A stretch of 64,000 nt of DNA from Rutidosis leptorrhynchoides. Lineage: Eukaryota > Streptophyta > Magnoliopsida > Asterales > Asteraceae. The stretch covers positions 19,074,001-19,138,000 of the forward strand of contig NC_092340.1 of the NCBI RefSeq assembly GCF_046630445.1. Direction: 5' to 3'. Shown here one piece after another: positions 37,230-49,292 of the stretch (its first letter is position 1; every line of letters begins with the position of its first letter). The position numbers and the translations under genes are program-made. A model generated the notes under the pieces. That model saw only the letters and a list, made by a program, of their open reading frames with translations. It did no database searches and was not told where the DNA came from.

Positions 37230-39443
37230 ATGGATAACTCACAAGCATCCGCTTCCGATGCCGCTTCCGTTGCCCAATCTTCACAACGTTATACCAACAA
37301 CGATGTTCGTACGATCAAAAATACGAGTCGTAAAGGCGACGTTTGGGCTAATTTCGACTTGTGCGTGATGACCGATAATCAAGAAAAAGCTCGTTGCAAG
37401 AGATGTGGTAAGTTCCTAGGTGTTTCGGGTAACTCTACTTTAAGAAAACATCTTGCAAAAAGTTGTTCGGGGGCCGCTCAAGACCCGACACAACCTACAC
37501 TTGGTCGGGATGGTTCGATTTTTGTATACGATCAAGAAGCTCTTCGTCAAGATTTGGCAAGGTTTGTCATTCAACAAGGGCTTCCTTTCAACCACTTCGA
37601 CAATCCAAAGCTTACGGAGCTAATTCGCAACCGACTACAACCGCGATATGACAATGTAAGTCGTACTACTCTTAGACGTGACGCTTTTAAATTATGGAAA
37701 AAAGCTAAAAATGATATAATTGAAGGTTTTCGAACATATAAACATAAAGTTTCTATAACTTGTGATGTTTGGACCGCACCACACGGAACGGCAAATTCTT
37801 ATTTAGCCGTTACCGCTCATTGGTTCCATCCCGATTCGTGGTTATTAATGAAACGGACTATCGCTTTTAAATTATTTGCTTATCCGCATAATGGTAATAA
37901 TTTAAGAAAAATTATACAAGACACTTTGACTGAATATAATTTAATCGATAAAGTTTTTACTATTTCGCTAGATAATGCTTCTAATAATACTAGTGCCATG
38001 GATATGTTAAAAATACGAATGCAACCGGTTTTAAATGGTGCGTTTATACATACACGTTGTGTTGCTCATATTATAAACTTGGCCGTTCAAGATTGTTTAA
38101 CTTATTGTAGTTCGTTAAAAGATAAATTTAGAAAATTATTAGTAACGATATATCGTACGAGCAACGAACGACATAAAAACTATAAAAATTTTGTTAAAAA
38201 TTGTAATGGCACTTGGTTAGGTCCTTATTTTGATAATAATACTAGGTGGAATTCTACTTGTCTTATGTTTGAAAATATATTACGACAAAAAGAAACTTTA
38301 ATCGGTTTTAATAATAGACTAATTAGAAAGGGATATTCCGAACCGATTGATAACGACGAATGGGATGACTTGGAAGCATTAACAAATTTTTTACAAGTTT
38401 TTAAAGAGGCAACGACAAAAGTTTCGGGTGTTTATTACCCAACTAGCTCACTAGTTTTACAACAACTTTATATAATGACGGAAAAAATTAACGAATTTGC
38501 GAACTCAAATAATCGTATTTTTAGACAAACCGTTTTTCACATAAGAAAAAAACTAAAAAAATATTTTGGAACAATACCCAAAGTTTTTTTATTTGCGGCC
38601 GCTGTTGACCCGAAAATCAATTTTAGTGGGGTGGAACTTTTGATGACAACAATATATCAAAATTTGGATTGTATTCATGGTCCCGAAGACGCCGAACCCA
38701 ACTATATAAACAACCAAATATTCGCATTTAATAACACCTTTGAGCAATTATTTTCAATTTATGCAACAACTTATGGTCGACAATCAAACCCAATTGTTGA
38801 CCAATTTGAGAGCGGATCATCTTCTCGAAGGGCCCGAGACCTTAATATTACTCTTTTTAACCAATTACGTGAAGACGCTTCAAAACGTGCCCGAACATCG
38901 GCACCCACAAGCGAGTTGGGAAATTACAAAATTGGAAACTTTGCACTAAACATGAATCCCGAACAATTTCACAACTTTGATGTTTTGGCTTGGTGGAAAA
39001 CAAAAGAAGACACCTATCCAATATTATCCGCTATGGTTCGTGACTTATTAGCCGTTCAAGCCTCAACCGTAGCTTCCGAATCGGCTTTTTCTCTTAGCGG
39101 TCGAATTATTTCGGAAAGAAGGTCAAGACTTACCCCCCAAGCCGTGGAAGTATGCGTATGTTTGAAGGATTATTTGGACGGGGTAGATAGGATACAAGAT
39201 CAAACGTCATTAGAATGTCCGTTAGATAATGACGTTGAAGATTTTATAGAGATGGAAGAAATAGAAGCGGGATTATCACCTTCATCATCCGAAGGAAATA
39301 CCGAGACCGAAGTGGAGGAAGGTGAATATGATCCCATTAACATGGAAGAATATATTGCAAATTACCAACGAACATTTGCGGTTGATGACCCCGAATTTGA
39401 AGCAAGTGAAGACTATTTCGAACGACGAAGGCAAGACGAGTAG
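37230..39443 (+). CDS. hAT transposase (BED zinc finger, Ac/RICESLEEPER-like)
   Basis: 737 residues, one uninterrupted frame. Residues about 45-85 hold a BED-type zinc finger (ARCKRCGKFL, then STLRKHLAKSC). The central RNase H-like catalytic region includes ITCDVWTAPHG (about 175), TISLDNASNNT and RCVAHIINLAV (about 280). The hAT dimerisation domain is near 605-665 (DLLAVQASTVASESAFS, then RSRLTPQAVEVCVCLKDYL). The C-terminus is acidic. hAT transposases excise and reinsert the element by cut-and-paste and make 8-bp duplications, as seen here. The start at 37230 is the first ATG of the frame, about 95 bp after a TATAAATA at 37103. The ORF has no stop or shift and could be functional. Confidence 0.93.
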   Translation: MDNSQASASDAASVAQSSQRYTNNDVRTIKNTSRKGDVWANFDLCVMTDNQEKARCKRCGKFLGVSGNSTLRKHLAKSCSGAAQDPTQPTLGRDGSIFVYDQEALRQDLARFVIQQGLPFNHFDNPKLTELIRNRLQPRYDNVSRTTLRRDAFKLWKKAKNDIIEGFRTYKHKVSITCDVWTAPHGTANSYLAVTAHWFHPDSWLLMKRTIAFKLFAYPHNGNNLRKIIQDTLTEYNLIDKVFTISLDNASNNTSAMDMLKIRMQPVLNGAFIHTRCVAHIINLAVQDCLTYCSSLKDKFRKLLVTIYRTSNERHKNYKNFVKNCNGTWLGPYFDNNTRWNSTCLMFENILRQKETLIGFNNRLIRKGYSEPIDNDEWDDLEALTNFLQVFKEATTKVSGVYYPTSSLVLQQLYIMTEKINEFANSNNRIFRQTVFHIRKKLKKYFGTIPKVFLFAAAVDPKINFSGVELLMTTIYQNLDCIHGPEDAEPNYINNQIFAFNNTFEQLFSIYATTYGRQSNPIVDQFESGSSSRRARDLNITLFNQLREDASKRARTSAPTSELGNYKIGNFALNMNPEQFHNFDVLAWWKTKEDTYPILSAMVRDLLAVQASTVASESAFSLSGRIISERRSRLTPQAVEVCVCLKDYLDGVDRIQDQTSLECPLDNDVEDFIEMEEIEAGLSPSSSEGNTETEVEEGEYDPINMEEYIANYQRTFAVDDPEFEASEDYFERRRQDE

Positions 39444-39444
39444 T

Positions 39445-39545
39445 CGAGTAATGTATAATGGGTGATGGCAATGCCGAAGCTCAATATACTTTGCTCGTAA
39501 TACATTATCGGGTGATGGCCATGCCGAAGCTCGAATAATGTATTA
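39445..39545. repeat. Short direct and inverted repeats after the transposase stop
   Basis: GGGTGATGGCAATGCCGAAG and GGGTGATGGCCATGCCGAAG are about 50 bp apart, with ATAATGTAT-like words in both orientations between and around them. This may act as the transposase 3' UTR or terminator; role unknown. Confidence 0.6.
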
Positions 39546-39964
39546 ACTTTTGTATACTTATAGTTGTAACTTGTATCGTTCAAATAAATGTATTGTTATT
39601 GTTATTTATATTATCTTTAGTGGTTAATCATTTGAATAAAAATGTTGTTGTATTATTTATAATTGTTGTAGCGTTATATATTTTGTTTATATTGATTATA
39701 TTATTGTTGTTCAAAAGTTATAAAAATCGAACCGGTAAAAATATAACCGGTAAAAAACAAAATCCGACAAAGATCTTAGTCCGAAAAAAATCCGGTCGAG
39801 ATCCGAAAAAAATCCGATTCCGAAAAAAAATCCGAAAAAAAACCGACCCCGAGAACCGGATCCGGAACCGGAACTGGATCCGGAAAAATCCGGATTTTTT
39901 TTGTCCGGTTTTTTTAAATCCGGATCCGGTCCGGATCCGGTTTTTGTGCACCTATACCTATATG

Positions 39965-40970
39965 TGTGAATAATCAAGAAACAACCTAAAGCTTTAAGTT
40001 TATGCTGATGGAAAAATGTATAGCTGTAAGGGAAAATATCTAACTAATAAGTTAGCCAACGTATGAGAGAACGATCAGATTTTTCATAGAGGCCTAATTA
40101 ATCCCGAATCATTACAAAGAACAGAAAGCGTAAAAATTAACATTTCATAATCCTTAATATTGTAATTATTTAATATAGCGTACCCAAATAGTTGAATGCT
40201 ACTTATTTGACTCATACCATAAACATCAAAGATCCTTCTGAAAAATGTGACCCAATTTTGCGAATTTAGTTTTTCCTTTTTTATATACTTGTACTCCGTA
40301 GTATTTACTGGTGGAAGTCATTTTCATATCATCTGATTAAACGAAGAAATATATTTGCACACGAATTACACTCAACTAATTATACGCCAACAAATATAAA
40401 CTAGGAAGCGACATCGTTTCAATAATTGAAACGGTTTCATACCTGCTGTTTGGCAAATATGAACAGCTCATTATAGAGATGGTAAGGGCGGAACATCATG
40501 AGGATTAAAGAGGGCAATGGCCCTCCTTACATTTAAGGTTACTAGTGTAAATATTGTGAAATTTCAGTCTAATTTCAATTCTTTTATTCATTGGTCTTCC
40601 AACTTTGCAGAGCTTACTAAAATCTAATCCGTATTTGTTTTATGAGTATTTTTAAGTATCTTATGTGTTTACTTTCCTTGTTCAGATTTGATGAACTAGT
40701 AACGTGTTAACCTTTCATTCTAATTCTATTAACGTTTCTAAAGTTATATTATTAAGTTTAGCGTGTTTAAATTGTTATTGATAAACAGTTCAAATAATAG
40801 TGGCAAAATTTAACTTTACAATTGTATCCATTATCTAAAATATTTTATCATAAGAATAAAATTTAACTATATATTCTTCTTTACATATAGAACTATTTGA
40901 ATACATACTTAAGGTAAGATCCGTTTATTAATCGGCCAATACTAGTCACAGGGTCAAAAACGGATTTAGT
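39965..40970. other. Intergenic, no gene seen
   Basis: AT-rich DNA between the hAT and the minisatellite; nothing recognised. Confidence 0.5.
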
Positions 40971-41785
40971 TGGTCAAAATCGAATTTAGTCAGTCAATTG
41001 GCCAAAGTCGAACCGGAAAGTCAGACCGGAAACTCAAATTTAAAGAAATAACCTAAAAGTCAAACAGGAAAGTCAAATCGGAAAAGTCAAGATTAAAGAA
41101 ATCACCGGAAAGTCAAACAGGAAAATCGGATCGAAAAATCAAGTTTAAATGTTTAAGAAAACTCATCAGAAAGTCAAACCGGAAAGTCAAATTCAAAGGT
41201 TCAATAAAACTCATTGAAAAGTGTAGCCGGAAAGTCAGACCGGAAAGTCAAGTTCAAATGATTAAGAAAACTTACCGGAAAGTCAAACCGGAAAATCAGA
41301 CTGGAAAGTCAGACCGGAAAGTCAAGTTCAAAGGTTTAAGAGAACTCATAGGAAAGTCAAACAGGAAAGTCAGATCGGAAAGTCGAGTTTAGAGAAATCA
41401 CCAAAAAGTTAAACAGAGAAGTCAGATTGAAAAGTCATGTTCAAATATTTAAGAAAACTTACCGAAATTTCGAACCAGAAAGTCAAACCGGGAATTCGTA
41501 TCGGAAAGTCAAGTTCAAAGGTTCAAGAAACTCATCGGAAAGTCGAACAGGAAAGTCAAGTTGAAAGGTTCAAGAAAACTAACCGGAAAGTCAGAAAGGA
41601 AAGTCAAACCAGAAAGTCAAGTTCAAAGGTTCAAGAAAGAAATCACCGAAAAGTCAGACAGGAAAGTCAGACCGGAAAGTCAAGTTCAAAGGTTCAAGAA
41701 AACTAATTGGAAAGTACAACCGGAAAGTCAAGTTCAAATGATCAAGAAAACTCACCGGAAAGTCAAACCGGAAATTCAAAAAATA
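40971..41785. repeat. Degenerate minisatellite built on CCGGAAAGTCAA
   Basis: About 800 bp of a 11-12 bp core (ACCGGAAAGTCA) in higher-order units of roughly 50-65 bp, joined by AAGTTCAAAGGTTCAAGAAAACTCA. The Lys/Ser/Gln-rich open frames here are repeat translation, not genes. Confidence 0.88.
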
Positions 41786-41945
41786 TATATGGTCGAGTAG
41801 TTAAATTTAGTAGTGTCTATAAAATTTAAAAGAAAAACCTATAAATTCAAAAAAAATACGGGAACCTGCAGTTAAATTTAGTGGTAACGTACACAATTTA
41901 AAGAGTATTTTCTACATATAAATTTTAAACTAGTGGTGTCCCGTG
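41786..41945. repeat. Dispersed repeat shared with about 1000-1190
   Basis: AAACTAGTGGTGTCCCGTGA and upstream bases match, inverted, the block near 1000-1190. A small hairpin CCGTG-ACC-CACGG lies at the right edge, so a Helitron-like end is possible but unproven. Confidence 0.4.
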
Positions 41946-42074
41946 ACCCACGGACTCTAAGCTAAACTCGGTTGTAGCTTTTTGATTGGAAAAAGGGTTA
42001 CAAACAAACAACAAATAAAAGAGAGAGAATGTGTGAGAGAGAAACTAGAGAGAGGGGGGGAGGGGGGGGGGGCG

Positions 42075-43690
42075 AGTTCGGCTAGGGCATCGGAGAGGTA
42101 CAACGGCGACAAATTCCAACACCGTTTCAAATGGTCAAGCAGAAACGATTTAACATCGTTCATGTTCTTCAACTTTCCGGGAGACTTCAAAGTTATCGAT
42201 CTATGGAAGACTTTCAAACCATATGGAGCAGTTCGAGATGTGTATGTTGCTGGTAATCGGCTCAAAGGAGGTGGAAAGTATGCGTTTGTCCATTTCGCAG
42301 ATGTCAAAGATTCAGATGCAATGCTAGGACAATTGGAAGGGATTAGGTTTGGAGAAAAACCTATCAAGGTGTTCAAAGCTACCAATCGCAAACCAAAAGT
42401 GGAAGATGTCAGGTCCAAGCAACCAAACAGCAGACATCAAAACATTAGTAGGGGTGGGGAAAATATTGCCAATCAATGCTATTGGGACGGAAGGAGATTT
42501 GATGAGGTATTAGGTGGTAAGAAAGAGGATCTACGCCATACACTCAACCAAACAAGGTTGATCTTAGAACAAAATTAAACTCGAAAAAAGGTCTTGAGAG
42601 TGAAAGAATTGTGAATGTTAAAGACGATGAAGGTAATGATGAGCTGCTAAAGTTTGCAATCGTAGGTGAAGCCATAAACTCCTTGGTCATAAACAATCTC
42701 GATTCCATCTATGGTGAGGAGGGTTTATTTAATGTCCAGGTTAAAAGTCTAGGAGGATTGAATGTGTTGCTAATCTTTAATGATGAAGCTGCTGTGTGCG
42801 ACATAACCAACAGGCCAAACCATCCACTTGGGAAGTGGATACAAAAAATAAGTCGATGGGACACTTCACATTAGCCGGAAAACCGTATAGTGTGGCTACA
42901 GATACGAGGCATACCACCACAATGCTGGAATGAAAAAACATTCATGTCCATTGCGGAATGGTGGGGAGTGGTGTATGAACTAGATAATTGTGAGATTAAG
43001 AAAGCAAAAAATCTGGATTTTGTTAGGGTGCATGTCAAGTTACTGAAGCCCGACAAGGTGAAAGACTACATTAATCTAAAATACAAAATGGGTTCATATT
43101 TCATAACTATTTTGGAAGAAAAGAAGAAGTCAGTTTATTCAGGAGATAGTTGTGATTCAGATGTTGATAAGTCATGTAATAGTGATGATGTTATTAACTC
43201 TGATGAATTTCCTAATGAAGACGAATATGAAGATCCGACGGATAAGGAGGAAGACGACGACAAGTCATATGAATCCTTTGAATCTGATGGTAGTGAGTAT
43301 CCAGAGTCTGTCCGGATTCCGGGGTTCAAACCGGCCGGAGTTCCTGGTGATGAGAATGTTAAAAGTCCGGCAAAAAATGAAACGTCAGATGAAGGAGACC
43401 AAGGGTCTTGCTGTTTTGGGATTGGTCATTTGTTTGAAGATAATAATGAGGTTGTTGGGGAAACACAAAACCCGAGTCCCAAAAAGTTTAATAATTACAA
43501 GCGTGGGGATAGGGTTCCAATGCAAACTGATCCGGTCACCAGTGTTGGGTCAGCACCCATTTTAAGCCCAACTACCAATTTGAGCCCAACTTCTAATAAG
43601 GTCAGGCCATCACACGCTGGTAATGAACCCAGTATACATGTGGTTCCTGAAAGTGATAATTTGATGGGTCAAGCAGGCCATGTAAATTGA
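42075..43690 (+). pseudogene. LINE ORF1-like RRM protein, broken
   Basis: The first frame has an RNA recognition motif with RNP2-like FMFFNFPGDF and RNP1-like GGGKYAFVHFAD. A frame change near 42550 moves to the frame that carries a DUF4283-like segment (GKWIQKISRWD), a TAG at 42872-42874, and IVWLQIRGIPPQCWNEKTF. An acidic Asp/Ser/Glu-rich region follows (about 43140-43300), then a Pro/Ser-rich tail ending at 43690. The combination RRM + DUF4283 + acidic tail is that of plant L1-type LINE ORF1 proteins, which bind the element's RNA. No endonuclease or RT ORF2 and no poly(A) follow, so this is a fragment or an orphaned copy. The G-rich tract at 42054-42072 lies just upstream. The true start codon is unclear. 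Confidence 0.65.
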
Positions 43691-43699
43691 TGTGTGAGC

Positions 43700-46600
43700 G
43701 GTGGGGTACGAAATACTATTATTTTTAATATGAAATACGGCGAAATATGATACAAGTTTTATTTATTTATATAGATGGGATATACCTAAACCTTGCTACA
43801 ACACTTATAGGCAGTGTACCTAATCGTAGAGTAGTATAGTTTTTAGTAAGTCCGGTTCGTTTCACAGGGAGCTAGTGAATACGTACTATATTTTTAACAA
43901 CTATATTTATATAAAAAATATATAATTATATATAGTAATATTATTATGAAAGGGGGTTTTTACCGTTTAATGACCGGTTTGTCGATTTTATATTTTAAGC
44001 GTAAAGATAAATGACGATAATATAAATGACAGAATTTAAATTGCGATAAAGTAAATTGCAGTAATTAAAATGACAGTAAATAAAGGTATAATGAAAAATA
44101 CAATAAAAGTATTATGCTTATTTAAACTTCCGTAATCATGATGTTTGACGTTTTGATTTTAATTCATTACTCTGGGTTAATTGTCCTTTGTCCTGGATTT
44201 ATTTGAAACATATCTGGTTTTTGTCCATAATAGTCCATCGGTCATAATTATAAAATGCTCGTCAAATTAACTTTATTCCCGAAGTCAAATATTCCAACTA
44301 ATTAGGGATTTAGACTGTAACAAGGTTTTAATACTTTGTTAATAATTACACCAGGTTATCGACTGCGTGTAATCCAAGGTTTTAATACTTTGTTAACAAT
44401 TACACCAATTACCATTGCATGTAATCCACCTCTGTTTTAATGAGATATGAACATTAATTTACCCACTTGATCAGTTTGAATAATCAATTACCCAACCCGA
44501 ATAATTAATTAAATGATCGTAAAAGATGTCGTATAAACGTCACTAAATAGGACATGCATAATCATTTAATAATTATTAGAGTAACTAATTTGAAGATAGG
44601 TTCGACAGATTCCAATGAATTGTCATTCGATTAGACAATACCCCCATGTATTAATAGTCCATAGTCCAATGTCCACAAGTGTCGGTCTTTTGTCCAAACT
44701 CGAATTATGGTACAAAATTCAATAACCCCGTCTTAATATTTAGTCCAACATCACGATTACTTCGACTTAAATAAGCATAATAATAACTTAGTTACGAGAC
44801 ATTAATTTAAAAAGGAAGAACATAGCTTACAGTGATTATTTATCGCGTAGCGTTACACGGACAGAGTTCCGACTTTAAAACCCGTAAAACATTTCTTACA
44901 ATAACCCAATTATTATTAATCTTAACTTAAACTTAATATTATAAATAATAAATATAAATATAGTTTACAGAAAGAAAGAAAGAAGAGTGTGAAGGTGTTT
45001 TATTCGAGCAGAATTCGCTGGGTTTTATAGATGTGAACTGATCCTGAGGGCCATGCGATCGCATGGCTTTTCAGTGTTATTCCCATGCGATCGCATGGCC
45101 AGGCTGGTATGCTCCCATCAGTTTGTTTTCTACTTTGCCGACGTTTTATTTAATAATATAATATAATATATATAATTTTATATATATTATATTATATTCA
45201 TGTGCATAGTAGACTTGTAATTTTAGCTCCGTTGTCTCGTACGTTTACGCCCGATTTATGTCCCAGTTCCGGATTTTCGAACGTCCTTTCGTACCCGTAG
45301 ATATCTTGTACTTTGCATTCCGCGGCTTGTACTCTTGTAATTTTTAGACGTTTCTCATCAATAAATTGAACCACTTGGATCGTATCTTGTACAATTGAGC
45401 TTTTTGGTCATTTGCGTCTTCAAATCGTTGTTTTCTTCTTTTGTCTTCGCACTTATTTATTTAAACGCATATTACATAAAAATAGAACAATTGCAACTAA
45501 AAGCTTTACATATTGGAAGGATATTGATACTAAATATATGTTCATTTAAAGCACTATCAAATATCCCCACACTTGAACGTTGCTTATCCTCAAGCAATAC
45601 AGAACTTGAAATAAAATCACACTTCACTCGAATCACTTTTTTATTCTCACACTTTATACATCAGTGATTTTGATACAGCGGTATACACAATGATAGTAAC
45701 GATGTGGTTTACAGTCCCACATGACTACGGAAATTTAGATCCTTTAAGGAAATTAGATCTTTATGAAAACATTTGATATTTTGAAAATTCATTCTAGCTT
45801 TTACCCTAGATAAGTTTTCCGGAATAACCCTTCACCGGTGTTTGCAAAATGTTTTTGTGGATTGTGTGGGTTTCATATTTTAAAATTTTATCTCAAAACT
45901 TACGGTTTTGTGTCACCCACTTGCTAAACTTGTATTAGGAAAGCACACGTCCAGTTTACTTGTTCCGTATATTACCTTTCGGTAAACTACCGTCCGGTTG
46001 TAAAGGAAAGCGATGAACAAGCAACTGTTAAGGCAATGTCCCGTGACATGCATATAATTATGGTCCATAACGTGTCGAATGCAATTACTATCCTTTGTAG
46101 GAGCAATACTAAAGATCACCCTATAGTTTTTCGGTCTGGCACAAGGTCCTGTCTTCGACCATGCTATGCATCCACCGTTCTTACGGTTGACACCCGATTT
46201 GTTTCAGGTGACCTAATGAATTCCGGTGAATTCTTAGGATTTTATGTTCAATGGTAATGAACGCATTGAAAATAGGTTTTCAAAAAACAAATTGGTTTTA
46301 ATTTGATCAAAATATTTTCTCGTTCAAGCTCGAGTTTAGATATCATTGAATTCCCTGAGTTTGTAATTCTCAATCTTTAAGGTCAATCTCAAGGATTGAG
46401 TAATATCAGGCTTAAATGCTGATTTTTAATCTTTAAGGAGATTATCCTTTCTGGGGGTCTGATTCATTAGTCTTATCAAGCTAATTTGCACGGCGCCCTC
46501 CCCATTTTACGAGACAGATCCTCTTATGGTTAGGATAAGTCTGACCACTTGGCGACCCTGTTTGATGCCGAGGTCCGTGGATTTCCTGCTGATTTTAGAG

Positions 46601-47490
46601 ATGACTTTTCTAGATTTTTCGTCAACCTACAGCTGGTCTGGACGACAACTTCCTGATCTAAATCAAGAAGCGCATGTCTTTTTCGGAAGACTTTACTTTC
46701 TTTTAATGATGGAATTGATTCATCGTGTAGATCCATCTATTCTTTCAAAGGTATTACAATAAATCGGGTAAAACTGATTAGTTTAGTCCAAAGCAAAAGT
46801 ACCTGCAATAATCTGTACCAAATATGTGATATGTGTTTTAAAGAAATTGGTAAATTCTTTCCACACTTAGCTTTTATTTATTCTTTTCTTTGCCTTTTTA
46901 TTCTCTTCTATTCCATTTTAAATAAATTCAAGCGTTTTGGGTTGTTTCTCCATTTATGTTCTCTCTGAGGTAACAATAATTTCGGCATTAACACCTAGTT
47001 TTATCGTTCATAAATATGTATAAACATGATTTTGAATTCAGTTAGTTGAAAATTTTTCAAATTTTTACAAAATTTGGCAATTAAACTAAGTGTAAACCCG
47101 AGAGAATTTATAACCCTTCCCCACACTTAAGATCATGCTATGCCCTCATTTGCATGAAATCAGACTATAATTATAAATTCATGAGGGTGATTAGTGTATA
47201 AAAGTGATTAAAAATACCGAGTTTGCAAACATATTGTTTTATATCACATTTGATATTTTACGTCTTGTCGTTAAAATTAGTAGCTTTTGCTGAACTTAAT
47301 GTCAGTCTTTGAAAGTGCAATGTTTTACCCTGTTTTGTACATAAGATAAACTACAAACATACATAATATTTTTATTATTATTATTATTATTATTTTTTTT
47401 ATAAAATCTTTATTTATTAAAACAATTTAAATGAATAATTTTTTAAAATTTTGTTTCCTTTTACTTTAGGTAGTTTCGGTATGTTTACCT
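43700..47490. repeat. Non-coding retroelement-like family, copy 2
   Basis: It contains the GTAAGTCCGGTTCGTTTCAC block (homologous to about 20850), repeated CAAGGTTTTAATACTTTGTTAA units near 44320-44395, the GC palindromes at 45051-45098, and the phrase CCCCACACTTGAACGTTGCT at about 45575. No convincing coding region. I take it for part of a large non-coding LTR-type element (LARD-like) from its dispersed, repeated character. Its ends and class are not proven. Confidence 0.4.
45050..45098. repeat. Two copies of the palindrome CCATGCGATCGCATGG
   Basis: Perfect 16-bp palindromes at 45051-45066 (18 bp if one more base on each side is counted) and 45083-45098, in otherwise AT-rich DNA. Confidence 0.95.
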
Positions 47491-49292
47491 TGTAGTGACC
47501 CGAACTTTTCCATGTTTATATATATTAATTGAGATTGATATTTACATGATTAAATGTTTCCAACATGTTAAGCAATCAAACTTGTTAAGACTTGATTAAT
47601 TGAAATATGTTTCATATAGACAATTGACCACCCAAGTTGACCGGTGATTCACCAACGTTAAAACTTGTAAAAACTATATGATGACATATATATGGATATA
47701 TATATATATAGTTAACATGATACTATGATAAGTAAACATATCATTAAGTATATTAACAATGAACTACATATATAAAAACAAGACTACTAACTTAATGATT
47801 TTTTAAACGAGACATATATGTAACGATTATCGTTGTAAAGACATTTAATGTATATATATCATATTAAGAGATATTCATACATGATAATATCATGATAATA
47901 TAATAATTTAAAATCTCATTTGATATTATAAACATTGGGTTAACAACATTTAACAAGATCGTTAACCTAAAGGTTTCAAAACAACACTTACATGTAACGA
48001 CTAACGATGACTTAACGACTCAGTTAAAATGTATATACATGTAGTGTTTTAATATGTATTTATACACTTTTGAAAGACTTCAATACACTTATCAAAATAC
48101 TTCTACTTAACAAAAATTCTTACAATTACATCCCCGTTCAGTTTCATCAACAATTCTACTCGTATGCACCCGTATTCGTACTCGTACAATACACAGCTTT
48201 TAGATGTATGTACTATTGGTATATACACTCCAATGATCAGCTCTTAGCATCCCATGTGAGTCACCTAACACATGTGGGAACCATCATTTGGCAACTAGCA
48301 TGAAATATCTCATAAAATTACAAAAATATGAGTAATCATTCATGACTTATTTACATGAAAACAAAATTACATATCCTTTATATCTAATCCATACACCAAC
48401 GACCAAAAACACCTACAAACACTTTCATTCTTCAATTTTCTTCATCTAATTGATCTCTCTCAAGTTCTATCTTCAAGTTCTAAGTGTTCTTCATATATTC
48501 TACAAGTTCTAGTTACATAAAATCAAGAATACTTTCAAGTTTGCTAGCTCACTTCCAATCTTGTAAGGTGATCATCCAACCTCAAGAAATCTTTGTTTCT
48601 TACAGTAGGTTATAATTCTAATACAAGGTAATAATCATATTCAAACTTTGGTTCAATTTCTATAACTATAACAATCTTATTTCAAGTGATGATCTTACTT
48701 GAACTTGTTTTCGTGTCATGATTCTGCTTCAAGAACTTCGAGCCATCCAAGGATCCGTTGAAGCTAGATCCATTTTTCTCTTTTCCAGTAGGTTTATCCA
48801 AGGAACTTAAGGTAGTAATGATATTCATAACATCATTCGATTCATACATATAAAGCTATCTTATTCGAAGGTTTAAACTTGTAATCACTAGAACATAGTT
48901 TAGTTAATTCTAAACTTGTTCGCAAACAAAAGTTAATCCTTCTAACTTGACTTTTAAAATCAACTAAACACATGTTCTATATCTATATGATATGCTAACT
49001 TAATGATTTAAAACCTGGAAACACGAAAAACACCGTAAAACCGGATTTACGCCGTCGTAGTAACACCGCGGGCTGTTTTGGGTTAGTTAATTAAAAACTA
49101 TGATAAACTTTGATTTAAAAGTTGTTATTCTGAGAAAATGATTTTTATTGTGAACATGAAACTATATCCAAAAATTATGGTTAAACTCAAAGTGGAACCA
49201 TAGCAATTTGATTCACTCAAAACGGATTTAAAATGAAGAAGTTATGGGTAAAACAAGATTGGATAATTTTTCTCATTTTAGCTACGTGAAAA
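47491..49292 (+). mobile_element. Element B: 5' LTR, first part (Tekay-like)
   Basis: It starts TGTAGTGACCCGAAC and continues to GTGAAAA, where element A is inserted. The sequence resumes at 62405. Compared with the LTRs of A it lacks about 150 bp near 49193, where GTGGAA joins CCATAGCAA directly. B runs on the plus strand. Short open frames here recur in all copies of the LTR because the copies are young, not because they code. Confidence 0.9.

Larger units (their letters stand above)
36796..39956 (+). mobile_element. hAT DNA transposon, 3.16 kb, probably complete
   Basis: TIRs TACAGGTGAACAAAAA (left) and TATAGGTGCACAAAAA (right, inverted) are flanked by a perfect 8-bp TSD CCTATATG (36788-36795 and 39957-39964). 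Both ends carry dense CCGGAT/ATCCGG words. The internal transposase is intact. Intact coding plus a perfect TSD suggest a recent, possibly still active, insertion. Confidence 0.92.

Noticed and set aside
41437..41800. Lys/Ser/Gln-rich open frames
   Set aside because: Translation of the minisatellite.
46526..46762. 78-codon frame and its antisense partner
   Set aside because: Inside the non-coding retroelement-like repeat; no motif.
48070..48303. A 77-codon frame found again at 51735 and 61597, and an 84-codon frame at 49504, 59363 and 63254
   Set aside because: They recur because the LTR copies are nearly identical; they have no domain or coding bias, so repetition is not evidence of coding.
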